DNA of 64,000 nucleotides, from positions 89,601,194-89,665,193 of the forward strand of contig NC_031770.1 in NCBI RefSeq assembly GCF_001522545.3. The letters run 5' to 3'. Below the pieces are notes generated by a model, which worked only from the letters and a program-made list of their open reading frames with translations, did not search any database and was not told the origin of the DNA. The stretch's first letter is position 1. The number at the start of each line of letters is the position of its first letter. This document shows positions 13,701 to 26,400 of this stretch, in pieces. Source of the DNA: Parus major (taxonomy: Eukaryota > Chordata > Aves > Passeriformes > Paridae). A program made the translations under genes and the position numbers.

Positions 13701-16700
13701 ACAGTCTTCTGAAGATTACTTCAAGATCACTTGAATTCTTGCTTTCTCCACATATTCAATAGCAATTTAAAACAAACATCTGAACTTAAAAGGTATTTAC
13801 AAAGAATTAATGTGAAGAATTTAGTATACAATAGCATGTGCAGTGTGTTCTGCATGTCAGTCATTGGTTACTCCTAACCTTGAGCTGAAAGAGCAGCTGA
13901 AAGCTGCTGTAGATGATTCATTGGTGAAATTGCAACATACATCATAGAAAATGACAATATTAGTAATGCTAATGGTGATGCAATTATTAATAATTATGCA
14001 ATAATTCAGATTCTCCACTGATTTGCAAAAGAATCATTTGGAATTCAAATATTATCTGATTCCTTTTATGTTCACTAAAATGGAGTACTAAAGTCCCTCT
14101 CCCAATTTCCTCCACTTCCCAGATGTAAAAAAAGAATATTTGGCGAGGATACTTCCCAGAATGGCCCAATTCTCTCAAAAGCAGGCACACTCACACTCTG
14201 AAAAAGTCCTGGTCTCCTCTTTTGAGAGCAAAAGCTGGTGTACTGAACTCAGAAGCATCCAATAAGCCTAAATATATCTTTGTGTTCTGCTGCAAAAGTG
14301 AAAGCTGGTTTTACAAACTCCCTTCACATTTATGCTGCAAATTCTGTCCCATACCAGCATATACCACATCTGCAAATACAAAAATACTTTTCTTCACTAT
14401 TTGGCATCTGTTCTACTGTAGGACACTGTTTCAGACATGCCACACAGATCACTACTTTACATATAATATAGTCTGCTTGCAAGAAGACATACACATGTAA
14501 GTAACAACAGATTTACTGGAAAATCATCATCTTCTCACTCAGGCATTGACTAAAAGTGGTTATTTGCTTTTGAATAGACCTAAATATATTTTAAGTAATT
14601 TATTTGATATATAAATCATTTATATGCAAAGAAAATTTGATAAATTCTTGGAATACACATGTAAGCTGCTGGCTATCCATTTAGAATTGTACCCTCTCAC
14701 AGACATCAAAAATAGGGTAGCTACAATATAAGACAATCTCTCTACTTATAAAGGAAGACAAGCAGCTATGAAACCAAATCACTGCCACCCTGACATAGCT
14801 CAGTGAGATAACTACTGTAACTATTTATGTTTTATGCAAAAGCCATTACTTCAAATATAATTCCATTATTGGAACAAATTGTTCTTGTTTAAGGAGCCTT
14901 AAAGAAGACAACTATCTCCTGCATAAATGAAAGAACATCTAAACCTGTAAGATTTTGTATTAAAAATAGTAATAAAAACAGAACACAAGAACATTAATTA
15001 GAACATTCTAGTATACAATTTCATAGACAAATAATGTTTTATAAGAAATCAACAATACACAATAAATATAACAGAGTATAAGTAATTCTGTTATTAAAAG
15101 AGTTTCCTGTCAAGAAACTCTAACATAGAAACAGCTAACAGATCCCTTCAGGGTCATCAATTATGGGGTCAACATTTCAAATAATGGGGGTCAACATTTC
15201 AAATAAGATTTGAATTTTGAGGAATATGTAATATTGCTACACTGAAGTATATTCTGAAAATCTACATCAGCATGTGTCAAAGCACATCCTAATTCTGCAA
15301 TGCCCAATCTCACACTCCTCCCTTACACTGCCTTACACTGCCCAGAGCATCATGAAAATTATTTCCATACTTTTACATGACACTCACATCTGCAGTACTT
15401 GAGCACTTCACAGAGGCAGTGCTCCTAGAAGTCACCTGGTCTGATCATTTACAACTCTTAAAAATTACTAATATCTACAAATTTAGCTGCTTTTAATACA
15501 CTGGTTTAATTTGTCCCTAGAAACTTGGAGAGTGCTACCCACACACTTGCTGCCAGGGGGTAGTTTCTGAGAGCACTTTACAGTATGCAGAACCATTTTC
15601 TGGACACATCCCTATGACTGCCTGTTGAAGGGTGGAAATGCCAACTTTCCCTTTCTTGGACATCTCAACTATTTGACTTAGATTTTCTGCATATGTCAAC
15701 AAGCACATGATCTGAGAAAACGCAAGAAATATTCAGTTGGAAACAGGATGAAATATTAGGTTTTATTTTACCACATTTTACTTGTAATACCACTGGGGGT
15801 AACTATTTTTTTTTTCAGATCCCATTGTATCCTGATGTAGTTGGTGATGGTGATTCCTAAGCAAAATCACCATTGGAGAACAAAGAAATAGCCTGTTACC
15901 CTGCTACTGATACTTTTATCATAACACTTATAAATAAAGCAAAGCAAATAAAGTGAAAATTAAATTTGCTCTCATGATCCTATTTCCCAAACTTTAAAGT
16001 GCACTGGAGTCTCTGAAAACACCAGGCAATCCATCACACGATGTAGCACTGTGTCACCACAAGTCACTGGCAAGGTTGGAGGCTCACAGCCCCGACTTCA
16101 AAGCCTTAGAAACTGGGAAAGAAATGAAAGTCATTACAGGAATCATTTATCATTATAATCCTTCAGCACATACTTTCTTTCTCGGAATATGACACTGTAA
16201 ACTAGAATATATTGTTATTGAGAATAAAATGGAATGAAAAAAGAAAATCTTTCTGGTTAGATTTAACTTCTTCTCTCCCTGACATTTTCTTTGAATTTTT
16301 TTTTAATATGTAAATATCAGTATCAATTCGCCTAAAAGATTGTAAATAAGGTTGCTGTAAGGACAGCTGCCATATTTTTAATAGAGATCTGTTTCATCAC
16401 ATTAGTGAAAACATGACCTATTAAAGAAAAGCAGAGTGAAAGACAAATCACCTCCTTTCCTCTGATGGAATTTTAAATACAAATACTTTGCATTTTGCTT
16501 TTGTTGTCTCACACTGAGAGAGCTGAGTTTTGACTCAGGAGCTTTGCTAAGAATTTCTCTTTGTCTGATTATCACTTAACTCAGTTGATGCTTCAGGTTT
16601 GATCTGGATATATTTCAAAGTGCATTTACTAAAGAATAATATTAAACTAATTCTTGCTTGAGGCTGAAAAATCTAATGATCTTTTTCAAACATTCTTTTT

Positions 16701-18030
16701 ATATAAAATCATTAGCAACAGCTGTATTTTTAAGAATAAACTGTTTTTGTTCCTTTCCTCAAGAATGGATTGTTGTTACCAGGAAGGTATTAATATAGTA
16801 AAATTTCCATCAGAAAATATTTTGCAATAAGTACTACAGGTCACCATAAGTTCTTTCAAAAAAGGTAACAGTTAACTTTCAAAAACAAAGCATTAAATGC
16901 AGAAAGGTTTCCTGCATGGCCTTCATGTTCAATCAAGAGTTAAAGCTCTACTTCCTTGATACACAGAACTTTGGGGTTAGGGTATTGCTTCCCTCTAAAA
17001 GAGAAGCAACAGGAAGGAAACATTTTGGATGGCCCTAGAAATTAAGGACCAGCAGGCAATGCTCCATTTTCCATGCTGTTAGGAAGTGGCAGGTACTCAC
17101 CAGTGCCTTATCATTTGTCTGCAGCACAAACTCATTCACACATACTTTGTGTTTCTTCAGCCTGCTTTTGCCAACCTCAGTGCAGCAGACTATATGCTTG
17201 AAAAGTGAAATATAAGCTACCCTACTCCTGCTTCTCCCTATCCAGTGGAATCTTCTTCTCAAGGAGAAATGAAAGTAAGCAACCATCACTTGAGAGAAGT
17301 TTGATGCCTCACTTAATGAGACTGGAGAAGCAGACCACACTGAGGTAGGGCAGCACTTTTCCGGGATAAACATCCTTGTTCTAGTTTCTGGAGATAAGCA
17401 AACACAGGGCAGCACAAGTGCAGGAATGAGGTCTAGAAGCAGGAATGGGCTGCCTACAAAAGGCTGACCCAGTAGAGGTGGATCAAGACTACCAAAGACC
17501 CCCAACACCCTCCAACCCATTTTTAGAAGGATCTAGAAGAATGAACTGCATGTGACAGCGAATTTACATAGATGAGACACTTAGCTCCAGAATGGGCAAA
17601 AATTATCAATAAAAACATACCCCCACAAAATCCAGGCACACATGATCCAGAACCCTGGACACCCCATTAGCTGGATTGATGCTGGAGCCAGGTGGTAATC
17701 TTTTATTTTTTCCTTCTTTCTCCCTCTCTTTAATCTCTCCCTCCTCTTTCACCCTACTCCTTACTCAAAATCCACTATAGTGTGTTTATGCCATAAATTC
17801 CCATTTCCACGACATGCATAATTTACTAATAAAACTTTACAAGTTTTTGCAGACTCTGACTTTTGTTGCTCCTTTTCGACCACAGGCATCTGTGAATCTT
17901 GGGTGCTCCCTTCCCCTTAAGGGTGGGACATCATATGCATCTTGTCCTCCAAGTCCAGCTTCATTAACATCCACCTTCTTTATCCCTTTCATTAACCACT
18001 TCTCTCTTTTTATTCTGTGCATTGTAAAGT
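4800..18030. other. Long gene-poor stretch
   Basis: I see no recognisable exon or transposon here. Frames of 147 codons (12705-13148, plus) and 161 codons (17035-17520, minus) are the longest; neither has a recognised domain or protein-like composition. A 21-base sequence is repeated in tandem at 15163-15205. Confidence 0.55.
15163..15205. repeat. Short tandem duplication (two ~21-base units)
   Basis: The unit 'atggggtcaacatttcaaata' occurs twice back to back; the second copy has one additional g. It looks like a recent small duplication. Confidence 0.9.
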
Positions 18031-18034
18031 AGTT

Positions 18035-18418
18035 TGTCCTGGTTTCAGCTGGGAAACAGTTCTTAGTAACACATTGATGTTTCAGTTTTTCCTAACTAAT
18101 GTTTACTCTAAATCAAGGACTTTTCAGTTTCCCTCACTTTGCCAGGGAGCAGGTATATTTATATAATACATACAATATATACTCCCAGCAAGAACCTGGG
18201 AGTGAGCATGGTCAGGAGAGCTGACCTGAACCAGCTAAAGATACGAGCCATATCAAGGAAGACCATAATCAGTATATGAACTGGGAGGAGTTGGTCAGGA
18301 GGAGCTGATTACCCACAACTTTCAATTTTTTTTTATTCTGCTCCACAATGTGGGGTGGGGAAGGGGAAGGAGGATGCAACTGTGAGGTACTTAATTGCTG
18401 TCTGGGATTAAACCACAA
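18035..18418 (+). mobile_element. Solo LTR of an ERVL-type avian endogenous retrovirus
   Basis: It starts tgtcctggtttcagctggga, the start of a very common bird LTR, contains 'aatcaaggacttttcagttt', 'gagctgacctgaaccagcta', a TATA-like 'cagtatatgaactggga' at about 18270, and ends 'ctgtctgggattaaaccacaa', the corresponding LTR end. The pyrimidine-rich R/U5 part is shortened. No internal retroviral sequence and no second LTR are nearby, so this is a solo LTR. I found no clear target-site duplication. Confidence 0.8.
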
Positions 18419-18672
18419 AAATCTCTATTTTCAGGAATTCATACAAAAGCAAAATATTTAATGCCGCCACTCTATTTCTGAGTGCTTTCAAAATTCAAAG
18501 AACAGTGAATTGAAAACATTAGGCTTAAAATGTTGGGATGAGGATGCCTTAATGATAAGTACAGTCTCATTATGTATCCACACTAAATGTGCTAGTTTTG
18601 CAGATGGGAAAAGCTATTAGCATGTTTCATGTTAAATGCTATAGTGTAGCTTCAAAATAAAATTAAAGAAAT

Positions 18673-18900
18673 GTTTGGAAGGGATCTCCAAAAATCATCC
18701 ACTCCAGCATATGGATTCAAAATCAGACTACTACCAAAGCAAGAACATGATTTCATATGGTTAACTCCTGAAAATTTCCCAGAGTGGATAGTCTACAAAT
18801 TCCATGGTTGTTCCAGTGCTGCCCTATACTTCTAATGAAGGAGCTTTCCCTAGAATTCATTCTCAATTTCAGTGTGAGCAGCAGCAGTAGACAGTGAACA
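18673..18900 (-). mobile_element. Old, diverged CR1 3' fragment, antisense (probable)
   Basis: Plus-strand text 'ttggaagggatctccaaaaatcatccactcc', then 'gttgttccagtgctgccctatacttctaatgaaggagctttccct' in the expected order resembles the reverse complement of a CR1 3' region ('ttggaagggacctctggagatcatctagtcc ... ctgttccagtgctctgccac ... gtgaagaagttt'). It is strongly diverged, so the limits and subfamily are uncertain and it could extend to the right. Confidence 0.5.
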
Positions 18901-18929
18901 TCGTCACAAGTATGACCTATAAACTCCCA

Positions 18930-20390
18930 CATTCCTGAGGAATATCTTTAGAAAAAAATAGGGTTTTTTTCTAAATAACAGTCTCCATAGCCAAACCTAT
19001 TTCTGGAAATGGTCTCTCACTCATAATTCTCAGGTTATACCTGGGTATCACTCAGGGAAGTATCAAACCAATAGCACACCACAGAAAAACCTTTCCATTT
19101 AACTGATTTCTAGAGTGTTTCATGCCTAGAACCATTTCCCAGAACTGCTTTAATTAAAAGTATGGCTGTCTCTCCATACTAACACTCTTTTTCTTGATGC
19201 CTCACCCAAAATTCAATCACTTGAATTGCCCTTTGTCACTTTGTGGCAGCAATTGATCCAACTGTTGCAGGGACGTTTTCCTCACCCCAAAACATTAAAA
19301 CAGGCAATTGCTACTTGTTCATGAAAACCCTCTTTTACCACAACGTTCAAGACCCTGCAGGAATCTGCTGCACTCCTCTTCTGAACCCCTGTGTGATAAT
19401 GTATGGTATTGTTTCACATAACTGCCAATCAAAAATGCACTGATGACACCTCTCCAAGATAGTTCTTTTCCCACTGATACAACCAAAGCCTATCTCAAAT
19501 GCTCCAGCAGTTGTAAGACTGTAAGACTGGCATTAGCCTAAAGAAAAGGCAGCTTGTGCCTCATTGCATTTATGCTCAGTGACAGGATTAGAAAGAAGGG
19601 CAAGACCAAGATTCAGTGCTTCCCACTTTCTTTTGTCCTGTTTAATGTCACATCAACAGTGCTAAAAATATGCTGCTATGTGTAGGCTCCAAGTTTATTC
19701 CCTCCTCCTCCTTCTGGGTGGTTGCTTGCTGAAGTAATCCATGACTCCACACAGTGGGGCAAGAATGCACTTCTAGGTAAGCAAGAGGAAACACTGATCT
19801 TCTGGCTGAAACTCTGCCTTGGTCACTTTCCTATACCTGTACAGCAAGATGCAATTGCCACCATGTTAGGATCTTACTGCTGTAGCAACTACAAAGCCTC
19901 AGTCCTGATCTACAAGGCTCTGGGTTATTTGAAAGTGGCTCTTCTGAAGCAACCCTTTTTGCCAAAGTTGCTGTAATTTAGGACAAAGTAGTACAAAACG
20001 CCCAAAGTGTGTCAGCTCACCCTCTTGAACCCAGCTACATGACAAAATCTCCCAGAGAGGGGTCACACACACCCTCCACAGCAAGAACAAAAACCTTCCT
20101 CTTACATAAACAGAAACCATTCAAATACATACACATATAAAACCTTCTCTGACTCTATACTTTTGTGTTTATTTAATTTCGTATGTCAGGAGATGAGCAC
20201 AATACTCAAACTTCAGCACCAAATTATCAAATTGAGGAAAGGATTTGGGCAGGCGATATATTTTTAGGACTTTCTTTTGTGACTAGGTGTGTTCTTACAG
20301 GAGACAGAAGTGGAAAAGTCAAGGTGCAAAATAAACCAGTGAAGAAAGCAGACTTAAAAACTCACTTTACCTCTCACCTTTACTCTCTGA
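18930..20390. other. No gene recognised
   Basis: Mixed sequence between the CR1 relic and the GC-rich patch. Frames up to 84 codons (19722-19976 plus) have no recognised domain and no splice signals that would support them. Confidence 0.5.
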
Positions 20391-20399
20391 CTTGAATGT

Positions 20400-21380
20400 A
20401 TGCTGGCAGTCTAGCAGCCTGTCCTTTGCCAGGGGAGAGAACATGCAGAGAGGAGGAGGCGTGTGTGTTGGGCCTCTGTGTACGTGCCATCAGCTTCCTC
20501 ATGGTGTGTAACCCGCCGAGGCACCTGTGTGTTCTGCACTCCGGCTGTATCACTGTGCTTCTCCCCCTCGGAATCCCTGCCACCCTCACACGCAGTGATC
20601 ACCTCCTCTCTCCCAGAAGAAACATATGACCTTAGGAGTTCTGTTCCATGACCCCACACCACCGTCCTGGCTGGATGCGTACGAGGGTGGGCACCCTGAG
20701 CTCTGCACGGACACAGATACCTGATACCCAAGGAACCTACAGACCTGTGCCTCTCAGAGACTCCAGGTTTCTCCCTTGGAGCAGCAACCGCATCCCCCCA
20801 TTTTGACCTTTCCAGGCTCGTTACCCCCCCCAGGAGAAGCGGCTCAGGGGCTGCTGTGTCCCACAGCCTCGGCTCATCTCTGCGAGCAGACGCAGCTATT
20901 CTGTTGGTATTCAGCCACGGAGATTGCTGCTGTGCCAAAGACGATCCCGTTCTCCAGGTGTTTGACTCCCTGTATCTGCACAAAGAAACACTCGCCCTTC
21001 CTGGGCTCCTCTTCCTTCCCTGTGGCGATCCAGGAGGCCTTACCACCCCTCTCTGGCCACAGCCGACGCCAGGCAGCCAGCAGGACCTGCCTGGTGCATG
21101 CCCAGAGGGAGCGTGTCACAGCCCTGCCATGGGTCCTGCTCCTGGCAAAGAAGCGACAGCCAAAGCCCAGGAGGAGTGCTGCCATCTCTGACACCAGCCC
21201 TCACAGCACAAGAGCGAGGCTGACCTGGCAGAAGAGTTTCCGTGGAGACACGGCTGTGCCCAGCGCTTCCTGCCCGGCCCACTCCCACCAGCCTCCACCC
21301 GGCTCTCTTATCTCCTGCTTTCAAACCCTTCCCATCTCATACTCGCTTCTCACCTGGTTTACACGCTGCTAAATCAACAA
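20400..21380. promoter_or_regulatory. GC- and CpG-richer island with overlapping frames; possible promoter/first exon
   Basis: This ~1 kb differs sharply from the AT-rich flanks: roughly 30-40 CpGs by eye and long open frames on both strands (211 codons minus, 20411-21046; 198 codons plus, 20776-21372). On the minus strand a frame starts MAALLLGFGCRFFARSRT at 21185, about 140 bases past a GC-rich stretch with a GATA motif (ggagataagag), and meets a good donor, GTG|GTAAGG, at 21044. That is what a minus-strand first exon could look like. In human the MLIP gene begins on this side of LRRC1 in this orientation, but I cannot match this frame to MLIP. It may equally be an isolated GC-rich patch. 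Confidence 0.3.
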
Positions 21381-21389
21381 CAAAACCTG

Positions 21390-22740
21390 CAAGCAGGACC
21401 TGCCATCACCTCATTAGTCACTATCTTCCATTCTGTCTGAGCTCCCTTAGGTGGCAAACTTCAGGAAATAGGCAGCCTTCTTCAGGGAATCTCTGCTTCC
21501 CACGCTTCCCATGGAAAAGGCCTGATATTGACAGGACTTTAGATGTTGCTACCAGAGTACAAAGATTAACCATTGTTTCACTTAGGTAGGCTTGATCCAA
21601 ACTGCCTTGCTCTGCACAAGCTATACCCATATACACTTTGTGAAAAGCAAATGCTAATTCTTTGAATGAAGTCTTGCAACCCTGTCATTCAAAACCTAAC
21701 CTTAGTGACATTTCAAGGAGTGCATGGCATCCTTTCTGACTCATATATCCATTCAGTTCGTTTCTTTTCTCTATAGAACTATTCTTTATTGCTACTCCAT
21801 GTAAGAAGAAAGTACAGAAAAACCCTTATAATGCAAACTAAAGTACAAAGATTAAATGTTCCCCATTAAAAATACCAATGTAAACATTCTTTTAAATGAA
21901 ATAGTTTATGTCCTGTTTTTCATGGGGAGAGAGAGGTCAAATAAGAAAGAGACAAGTGTGAATTATAATAAGGCAATATGCATTAAGAGATGAGGACTTC
22001 AGAATGAAAATACACTCTTTTGAGGTGAGCCATCATTTCAGTAGGGAAACTTTGGAATTACTGTGTCCTTCTGAGCTATCAAAGCTATGAAAGGAAAAGT
22101 ATGTCCATCTACTTAGTCCAATCCATTTTCTAGTGAGTCATTCTATTTTCCCTTCACAAAATGGCCCTCCATTATCTTCCATTCTCACAGTCAAATCCAC
22201 ACAAAGACTCTCTTCTGGATTCTGGCTGATGAGGAGTCTTCCTCCAGGAAGCAAGGACAAGAATACTTTAACAATAAATTTCATAAATATTATGTGAAAT
22301 AGCCTGAAGTAGTAGAAAGTTTTATATTATTTATCTCATCCACAGTAAGGAGTGAATGTAAAGGTACAATACCACTTCATAAAAACTGCCTGTGGGGTTG
22401 TCTTCTCTGTTAGACTCTGAGCATGAACTGGTCTCTGTTTGATTGACATGCTACAATCAGAGTATTTTCAGGATGACATAGGCTTTGTTCTTTTGAAAAC
22501 ATATAGAAAATATTTGTAACAAGTCACACAAATTCAATATTGGTCTTACACATACAAATTAATATAGGTCAGAACTACAATATTATAGAAATAACAGATG
22601 TGGTGAGAAAGCTCACGTGGCTGTAGTGCTGCAAAAGACAGGCTCTTCAGAAAGGCAGGGAAAAGAAGACAATTTCTGGGTGAAGCAGCAGCTAAAATGT
22701 GGAGAACGTTTGTACAGGTTGAACAACAGGGCTGGGCGAG
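21390..22740. other. No gene recognised
   Basis: AT-rich intergenic sequence leading into the CR1 fragment. The 113-codon minus frame at 22546-22887 overlaps the CR1 start and is not supported as a gene. Confidence 0.5.
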
Positions 22741-22749
22741 TGCTTGTGG

Positions 22750-23470
22750 GTCAGGATCAGAGGAGAGATCAGTGAGGGTGACATCACAGTGGGACTGAGC
22801 TACAGACAGCATGGAAGGGGTGAGGAAGTGGAGAGTGCTCCTCACAACCATTTCTTTAAAAAACTCAAAGAAATACTTGGACTGCACACCCTGTTTGTTT
22901 GGGTTTTTTCACATGAGACTTAAGCTTTTGTGACACCTGTAGAGAACAAAATGGCATGGCTCAAACTATGCAGACAATTTCTGCAGGGCATCAAGGACTG
23001 CTTCTTGATGTGGGCACAGGATGGACCAAGCAGTGTCATACACAGCTGGATCTGTTACTCATATACAGGGAAGAAGCGGCTGTGGATGCCATACTCAGTG
23101 GCAGGCTTGGCTGTAGTGACTAGGAAATAGTGAGGCCTAAGACCTTGTGGGAAACTGAGGAAGATAAATACCAAAACACACACCCTGTGCTTTAGGAAAA
23201 CTGACTTCAGCCTATGCAGGAGCTGGTAAGTGCAATACTGTAGAAAGCAACTTGGAAACACAGGGAACTTGGGAAAGCCATCATGTCCTTGAAAACAACC
23301 TCTTACACATGCAAGACTGTTCATGACTCAGGAATACAAGCTCATGAGGTAAACTTGTACATGATTCAAGGAATACAAGACTTATCAGGACAACAGTGTG
23401 GCACAACAGAGAGTTTGCAACTGAGGTGAAGCAAAAAAAGGCAGCACAGGAGGAGGAAGCAGAATATGAA
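22750..23470 (+). mobile_element. CR1 LINE ORF2 internal fragment, sense
   Basis: The order of phrases follows the CR1 ORF2 nucleotide text as I know it: gacatcacagtgggactgag, ctgcagggcatcaaggactg, tcttgatgtgggcacaggat, ggcttggctgtagtgactag, the 'ttcagcctatgcaggagctgg' part and 'gaggtgaagcaaaaaaaggcagcacaggaggaggaagcag' region near 23420-23460. Small indels and stops show a decayed copy. The 66-codon plus frame at 22930-23130 and the minus frames over this stretch belong to it rather than to a host gene. Ends are approximate; no 3' tail is present. Confidence 0.75.
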
Positions 23471-23479
23471 ATGGTGTAT

Positions 23480-26400
23480 ATTTGCTCTGCTGAAGTTAAA
23501 TATGTGAACAGACATCAACAACAGCATATACAAATAGTATCTGTACAACAGATTGACACTGCTCCCGTGCAGTCAGTTGACCTGACCTGCATGTAACAAA
23601 GACTAAAGGGCAGAATCAATAAAAATCCAGAGATACAAAACTAGGGAAAAAAATGTGGAGTAAAGGGAAATCAATCTAACAAACAGAAAGAAAGGCATTA
23701 AGATTAAATAAGCAGAGACAGTTTGACAGGGGACATAGAGGAGGCTGGGGCTCAGCTGGCAGGGGACAGGGAAAGAAAGGGCTGGGAGGACCAGCACGGA
23801 GCTGAGGCAATCCTCCACTGTCAACAGAGTGCTGTGAAACCCCCTGAGCCAAGGCATTTCTATCCCCTCGATGAGCATCCACAAGAATGTGACCTGCCAC
23901 TGCTATGGGATACTCTCAGCTCAACGTGTTGGGAGGATTTAGTTTTGAAACTACTGAACAGTGTGTGACCTGACATGGGTGTTAGCATGGCTCCCATCAG
24001 TGAGGGCCCTGTTTGCTCCAGTTTGCTATTCTTAAAATTAGTAAATGATGCACACAGAGAAGGTCATCAGCAGATCATTAGTGTTCCAAATGAAGCACTC
24101 TGCATTTTGGAAAAGCCTTACTTAAGGTTGGCTGCTCAATTCTTTTTGCATGAGGATATGGTCTGCAATTACATAACCAACTGGCTGATTACATTGCTAT
24201 ATATTTTCTGTATGCATGAGGCTTCCTTTGAAACCTTCCCTGAAGATCAACTGGATTTTATACTTGTTTTTAATTTTGAAAAGTTTTCCTTATATTTTAC
24301 ATATCAACCACAAATTGAAAATGAGGTCAGTGTCTAAAGAATTCGCTAATTAATGAGAAAATGAACAATTAAAAGAATAACATTACCATTAGAATTTAAT
24401 GCTGAAGCTTTAGCAATGCTCTTTCAGATATTACTCCTTAGATAAATACTGCTTTTTGTAAGACAAAGTACAGTAAGACCAGGTCATAACTTTCAGTTTC
24501 AGTGCTTTCCTTATTTCCTATCCAATGCACCTTGCCTTGGCAAAGTTGTATTGAAAATTGTTAACTAACACATGCTTGCCAAAACTAACTTAACTGAGGC
24601 TGGTAGAGGCCAATATTGTGATTAAACAGGAGTAAAAGTTGGCCCACTATGAAACCAAATCGATGCAACACCATCATTTAAGTGCTAAAAAATTCAGTGC
24701 TAATTTGTTTCTTAGCAAGAGTGATGACCACTTTTCTTCACAGCTTTGCAAAGCTGAGAATAAACTGCCCTTTTTGTGATATCAAGAAAAAAACCTCATT
24801 AATGCAAGGCAAATTATAAATTGCATTGCAAGTATTATCTAAGTAGGAATAAGCTGTGTTTTGACTGTTTTCACTTTTTCTTAACAAGTTGTTTTGGTCA
24901 CACCTCTTTTCAGTAAATTTCAGACTCATTCCAGTCACAATCAATTTCTTCTGCCATTTACTGATTTAAAGTTATGGAACATAATGTATGAAGATATATT
25001 CCCTTAAGAAAAATACAAGAAAACCACTGATATTTGCTATCAGTTTGGGTTATGACAACAGAGCAAATTTTAACCAGATTTCAGTTTTTGCATTTCACAT
25101 GCACACAAAATGCATTCACAAATTTCCATAATTTCCACAGAAATATATTGTCATGATTAATTTAATATGCATGAATGAAGTTTTAATCTTCAAGGTCAGT
25201 GGTTAAAGGAAGCCAGAAAATATTCCTATAAAGTACAATGGATTATTTCCTTTTCCTGCTTATAATTACATTTTTAAAAAATTAAACATTTTTCAACATA
25301 TCTTACCATTTGCTTTTCCTCTAAAGCTTCTCTTCCTGAGGCTTTGCTTTCATGTTTTCCTAACTCCATTTTCCAGGGGAATAAAAATCACCTAATATCC
25401 TGAGCAGAAATGATTCAACCTGACTACATGTTAGATATCCCTCTACTTTTGGAGTCAGGAGAGAAAAGTATCAGGAGCGCTGTGGTGATTTCTGGTCAGC
25501 GTGTGTTTCCATTTATAGCCATTGAAAATCCACAAATAGAAGTGTGGAGAGAGGGCAGACAGCTGCCTCTGATAACAATAAACATTGGTTTGGTATCACA
25601 GCAAATTGTTCAGCATGGGTTTTGGTTACCAGTCCCATTCACTCTCGCTCTCCTCTATCCCAAAAGCTCATACTGAAAATGTCCATGAAAATTAATAGCT
25701 GTGTCTCAGTAGCACTAACTTCAGTGCTTAATAATCAGAGATTATTAAGCAAGCAAAATAACAAATATAATTCACTGGCACCATATGTGCTATGTCAAGA
25801 TGAAAGTGTACAGAAAAACACTTTAAAACAGTGCTTTACCATAACTATTGGTCTTTCCCTGTTGAGTGTTTGGGACTGAGCTAGCCCCATATTCCCTCAA
25901 GCAGAGAGTACACTCCTAATCCTAATATCAGAACAACATCTTGCACTTTTGCAATGCAGGAAGAACTGCTAAACTTCCAGCAGGCACTGTGAAGAAGTGA
26001 CCAGTGAACATCTAACTTGGAGCTGACAGCCATATGAGGGTGGTTGTGGAGTTTGTCTGTTGAAGAATAACCTGGCTCTGATTCACAGCGATAAAGTCAG
26101 AAGGCCAATATTAGAAACTGCAGGGCTGAGGAACCTCTCAGCGGCACTGCTGGGGATGCCAAGGTTTACAACACACCCTTCTGTTGCCACATCAACTGGG
26201 CTCATGTTGTCAAAGGTGTGGTTCACACACAGGGCTGGCTCTGCATGTACCAGCAAGGGAAGGGGAAGCATGAAGACACAGTGTAACATAGAAAATGTTT
26301 GCTACTGTTAAACAAGAACGTGCTCTCTGGTAATCTGTGGTTCATTAGACATGCTGCAAAACTGGCTGTTTAAGCATCTCACTAAATCCCTAGTAAATAC

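Noticed and set aside
20776..21372. 198-codon plus-strand frame in the GC-rich patch
   Set aside because: Low-complexity Pro/Ser/Cys text with no domain; long frames on both strands are expected where GC is high and stops are rare. Kept only as part of the island.
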